A stretch of 19,022 nucleotides of DNA. It comes from Patescibacteria group bacterium UBA6489 (lineage in GTDB: Bacteria > Patescibacteriota > Gracilibacteria > BD1-5 > UBA6164). The stretch covers positions 1-19,022 of the forward strand of contig DJMN01000073.1 in assembly GCA_002435385.1 (NCBI GenBank), in the 5' to 3' direction. The notes below the pieces were generated by a model. The model searched no databases. It saw only the letters and a program-made list of their open reading frames with translations, and was not told the DNA's origin. Positions 17,663 to 19,022 of this stretch are shown piece after piece (positions within the stretch are counted from its first letter, which is position 1; each line of letters begins with the position of its first letter). The translations under genes and the position numbers were made by a program.

Positions 17663-18252
17663 TCACTAAACACATCTTCAATACTCTGATCAGCATTAAC
17701 ATCTATAACCTTTCATTCTTCTCTTTGAATCTTTACCATCTTCAATGTCTTTTCTTCAAATTCAGAAAATCTTTTTAAAATAGACTTTTCGTCTTTATCA
17801 TCATCTCTTTTTACTAGTTTTCATCAGGTTTTAGGATTAACAAAAGTACCAGCAGGAAAAGTCTCTCAAGTAGCTTTATCATACATCCTTCATAAAAGTC
17901 TTTCTTTTGCTTTTTCTATAGGTAAATTAAAAAATACTACTTTATATTCAGGTAAATATTCATCAAATAATTTTTTATTCCACTCTAATCTGATAAAAGC
18001 ATCAAAAATAACATTTTCATTTTCTTTATAACTATCAATAGCCCCCTTCATAACTTCTCATCCCAATTTATCATCTACTAAATACCCAGCATCAATAACT
18101 TCTTTTATTCTCTTTCATAATTCACTACCACTAGCTATAACTTTTCTAAGCTCTCATCACATTTCAACTAATTCAAATCAATACTTTTCTCATAATAATC
18201 TAGCCTGAGTTCATTTCCCACAACCTTGTATTCAAGTGAAAACCAGTTTCAT
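17638..18252 (-). CDS. adk: adenylate kinase
   Basis: A 204-residue nucleoside monophosphate kinase (AMP + ATP to 2 ADP). The P-loop is GIQGCGKGTQ (7-16) instead of the usual GPPGSGKGTQ, with TGA for several glycines. EMGGELRKVIASG stands where TGDMLR normally lies, and NVIFDAFIRLEW where DGFPRT is expected, keeping the arginine but losing Gly and Pro. The LID segment ATGETFPAGTFVNPKTGGKL then KRDDDKDEKSILKRF is well conserved and lacks zinc cysteines. Length fits the family. The divergent AMP-binding motif means another NMP kinase is possible, but the LID and order of motifs favour adk. The last codons (LEEKLGL) are part of an 18-bp inverted repeat with downstream DNA. It is divergently placed to nothing; RNase P RNA lies upstream on the same strand. 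Confidence 0.85.
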
Positions 18253-18291
18253 AATATTATTCTGTTAGATAATAAAGTTAATAATCCTACC

Positions 18292-18380
18292 GTTCCCTCT
18301 TCTCTAAGGATAAGTGAAGAAAGGAGTACTTGCTACGACTATTCTGAAGTTAAAGCGTAGCAGAGGGCTAGGGTGAGGTT
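18292..18380. repeat. long composite copy of the palindromic repeat family
   Basis: TTCCCTCTTCTC begins it and AGAGGGCTAGGGTGAGG ends it, as in the shorter copies, but about 55 bases lie between, including an inner stem TGCTACG (18331-18337) with CGTAGCA (18356-18362). It sits between rnpB and adk. Confidence 0.65.
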
Positions 18381-18397
18381 TGTTAATTTCAAAAAAA

Positions 18398-18766
18398 GTG
18401 AGAGTAATAAGCCGGATTCTGTATCTCGGTATCAATCTATCTAGGCTTACAGTCTCCCATAAGCTCAAGCTGGGTATATTTTATAGAAACAATAGAGAAC
18501 AATAATCTCTATAAAATACCATTCCCATTGCACCAGGTAGGGTTTACCGTACTTCTTCAAAAGAAGCATCACCTGTAGCAGGTTACTCTACATCAAATGA
18601 CTTTTCACATTTTTCCAAACAAGTTTGGATAGTATAGTCTCTGTGGCACTTTCCGTATCTTGTGTTTTAGATATATCACAAAACCAAAGGTGTTACCTTT
18701 TACCCTGTTCTCTCGGTGTCCAGACTTTCCTCTTGAGAATTCTCTCAAGTAGATACCTACTCTCAC
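18398..18766 (-). ncRNA. rnpB: RNase P RNA, bacterial type A-like
   Basis: The catalytic RNA of ribonuclease P, which matures tRNA 5' ends. On the minus strand the 5' region has GUGAGAGUA pairing with UACUCUCAC at the 3' end (helix P1). The conserved GAGGAAAGUCUGGACA follows near the 5' end, and ACAGAAUCCGGCUUAU near the 3' end, the two universal core segments. Between them are ACCAGGUAGG-type and AGGGUAAAAGGU stretches and AT-rich peripheral stems, one of them at about 18471-18525. The length of about 369 is normal. A run of seven T residues directly after P1 (18397-18391) suggests termination there. Confidence 0.93.
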
Positions 18767-18774
18767 GGAAAACG

Positions 18775-18780
18775 ATTATA
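18775..18780 (-). promoter_or_regulatory. -10 box of the rnpB promoter
   Basis: TATAAT on the minus strand lies eight bases before the inferred 5' end of RNase P RNA, where a -10 element should be. The -35 is not clear: TTTTAT about 17 bases further up is the best option. Confidence 0.6.
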
Positions 18781-18998
18781 TACAAAAAATTTAAAATATA
18801 AAATTGTTTTTTATTTAAATGTTTTTACAATTCCGTCATAAAGAATAAAATAATTTAAATTATTGATATTTATTTTCTGAATTCACACCAAATACATTCT
18901 TTATCGGTAGTTCAGAAATATTTTACAAATTAAAGTAATCTTTTGAAAGATATAAACCATAAAATAAATAAATTTATAGAAAAATATCCTTTTTTTAC

Positions 18999-19022
18999 GA
19001 GGCTGTCTAAAAAATCCATAAA
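18999..19022 (+). mobile_element. probable end of an insertion sequence cut by the window edge
   Basis: GAGGCTGTCTAAAAAATCC and the following ATAAA look like the terminal inverted repeat of a DDE-type insertion sequence (many begin GAGGCTGTC). The transposase would lie beyond the window. The AT-rich 200 bases before it contain no gene I can support. Confidence 0.45.

Noticed and set aside
18930..19019. 29-residue minus-strand ORF starting in the window edge element
   Set aside because: Its start lies within the probable insertion-sequence end, and the text has no support beyond an open frame.
1..19022. CRISPR arrays and tRNA genes
   Set aside because: No regularly spaced direct repeats with unique spacers and no T-loop (GGTTC-A-TCC) plus acceptor pairing were seen on either strand; the only regular repeats are coding or palindromic elements.

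Overview
The window reads as part of the genome of a Candidate Phyla Radiation bacterium of the Gracilibacteria/Absconditabacteria (BD1-5/SR1) type. The base composition is very AT-rich. Nearly every gene is cut into fragments under the standard code but becomes full length when TGA is read as glycine (translation table 25). TGA falls exactly where conserved families need Gly: the Walker A loop and LSGGE signature of the zinc ABC ATPase, the adenylate kinase P-loop, and the PLP sites of two aminotransferases. TAA and TAG remain the stops. All coordinates below assume this code.

Layout. (1) 1-520: two short ORFs in the same frame separated by a single TAG, with a strong Shine-Dalgarno sequence and no TGA glycines, so probably imported; a shared hairpin terminator follows. 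(2) 522-4320, minus strand: a zinc uptake and regulation cluster in the order fur/zur, znuA, znuC, an unusual surface protein gene with internal tandem repeats, znuB. (3) 4456-7023, plus strand: four genes I do not recognise, three of them membrane proteins and two with a possible bacterial PH-like domain. (4) 7044-10132, minus: an MFS transporter and a SulP-STAS anion permease. (5) 10310-11185, plus: a radical SAM protein of the SPL/Rv2578c type, convergent with a 56-residue ORF. (6) 11582-12712, minus: a HI0933/YhiN-type flavoprotein. (7) 12907-16153, plus: two tandem avtA-like aminotransferases of identical length, then thrH. (8) 16190-18252, minus: a Trm11-like tRNA guanosine methyltransferase and adenylate kinase. 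(9) 18398-18766, minus: RNase P RNA. (10) An insertion-sequence-like end sits at the right edge.

The genes suggest a small parasitic or episymbiotic cell that depends on import (zinc, anions, an MFS substrate) and has limited amino-acid chemistry (alanine/valine transamination, phosphoserine or homoserine phosphate handling). The most notable structural signal is a family of GC-rich palindromic repeats (CCCCTC...GAGGGG plus an AGGGGGAGTT or GGCTAGGG tail) scattered through intergenic regions. Two members sit in frame inside the Trm11-like gene, one directly before its SAM-binding motif, and another forms an 18-bp hairpin with the last codons of adk. Most genes also lack a recognisable Shine-Dalgarno sequence and start behind A-rich leaders.
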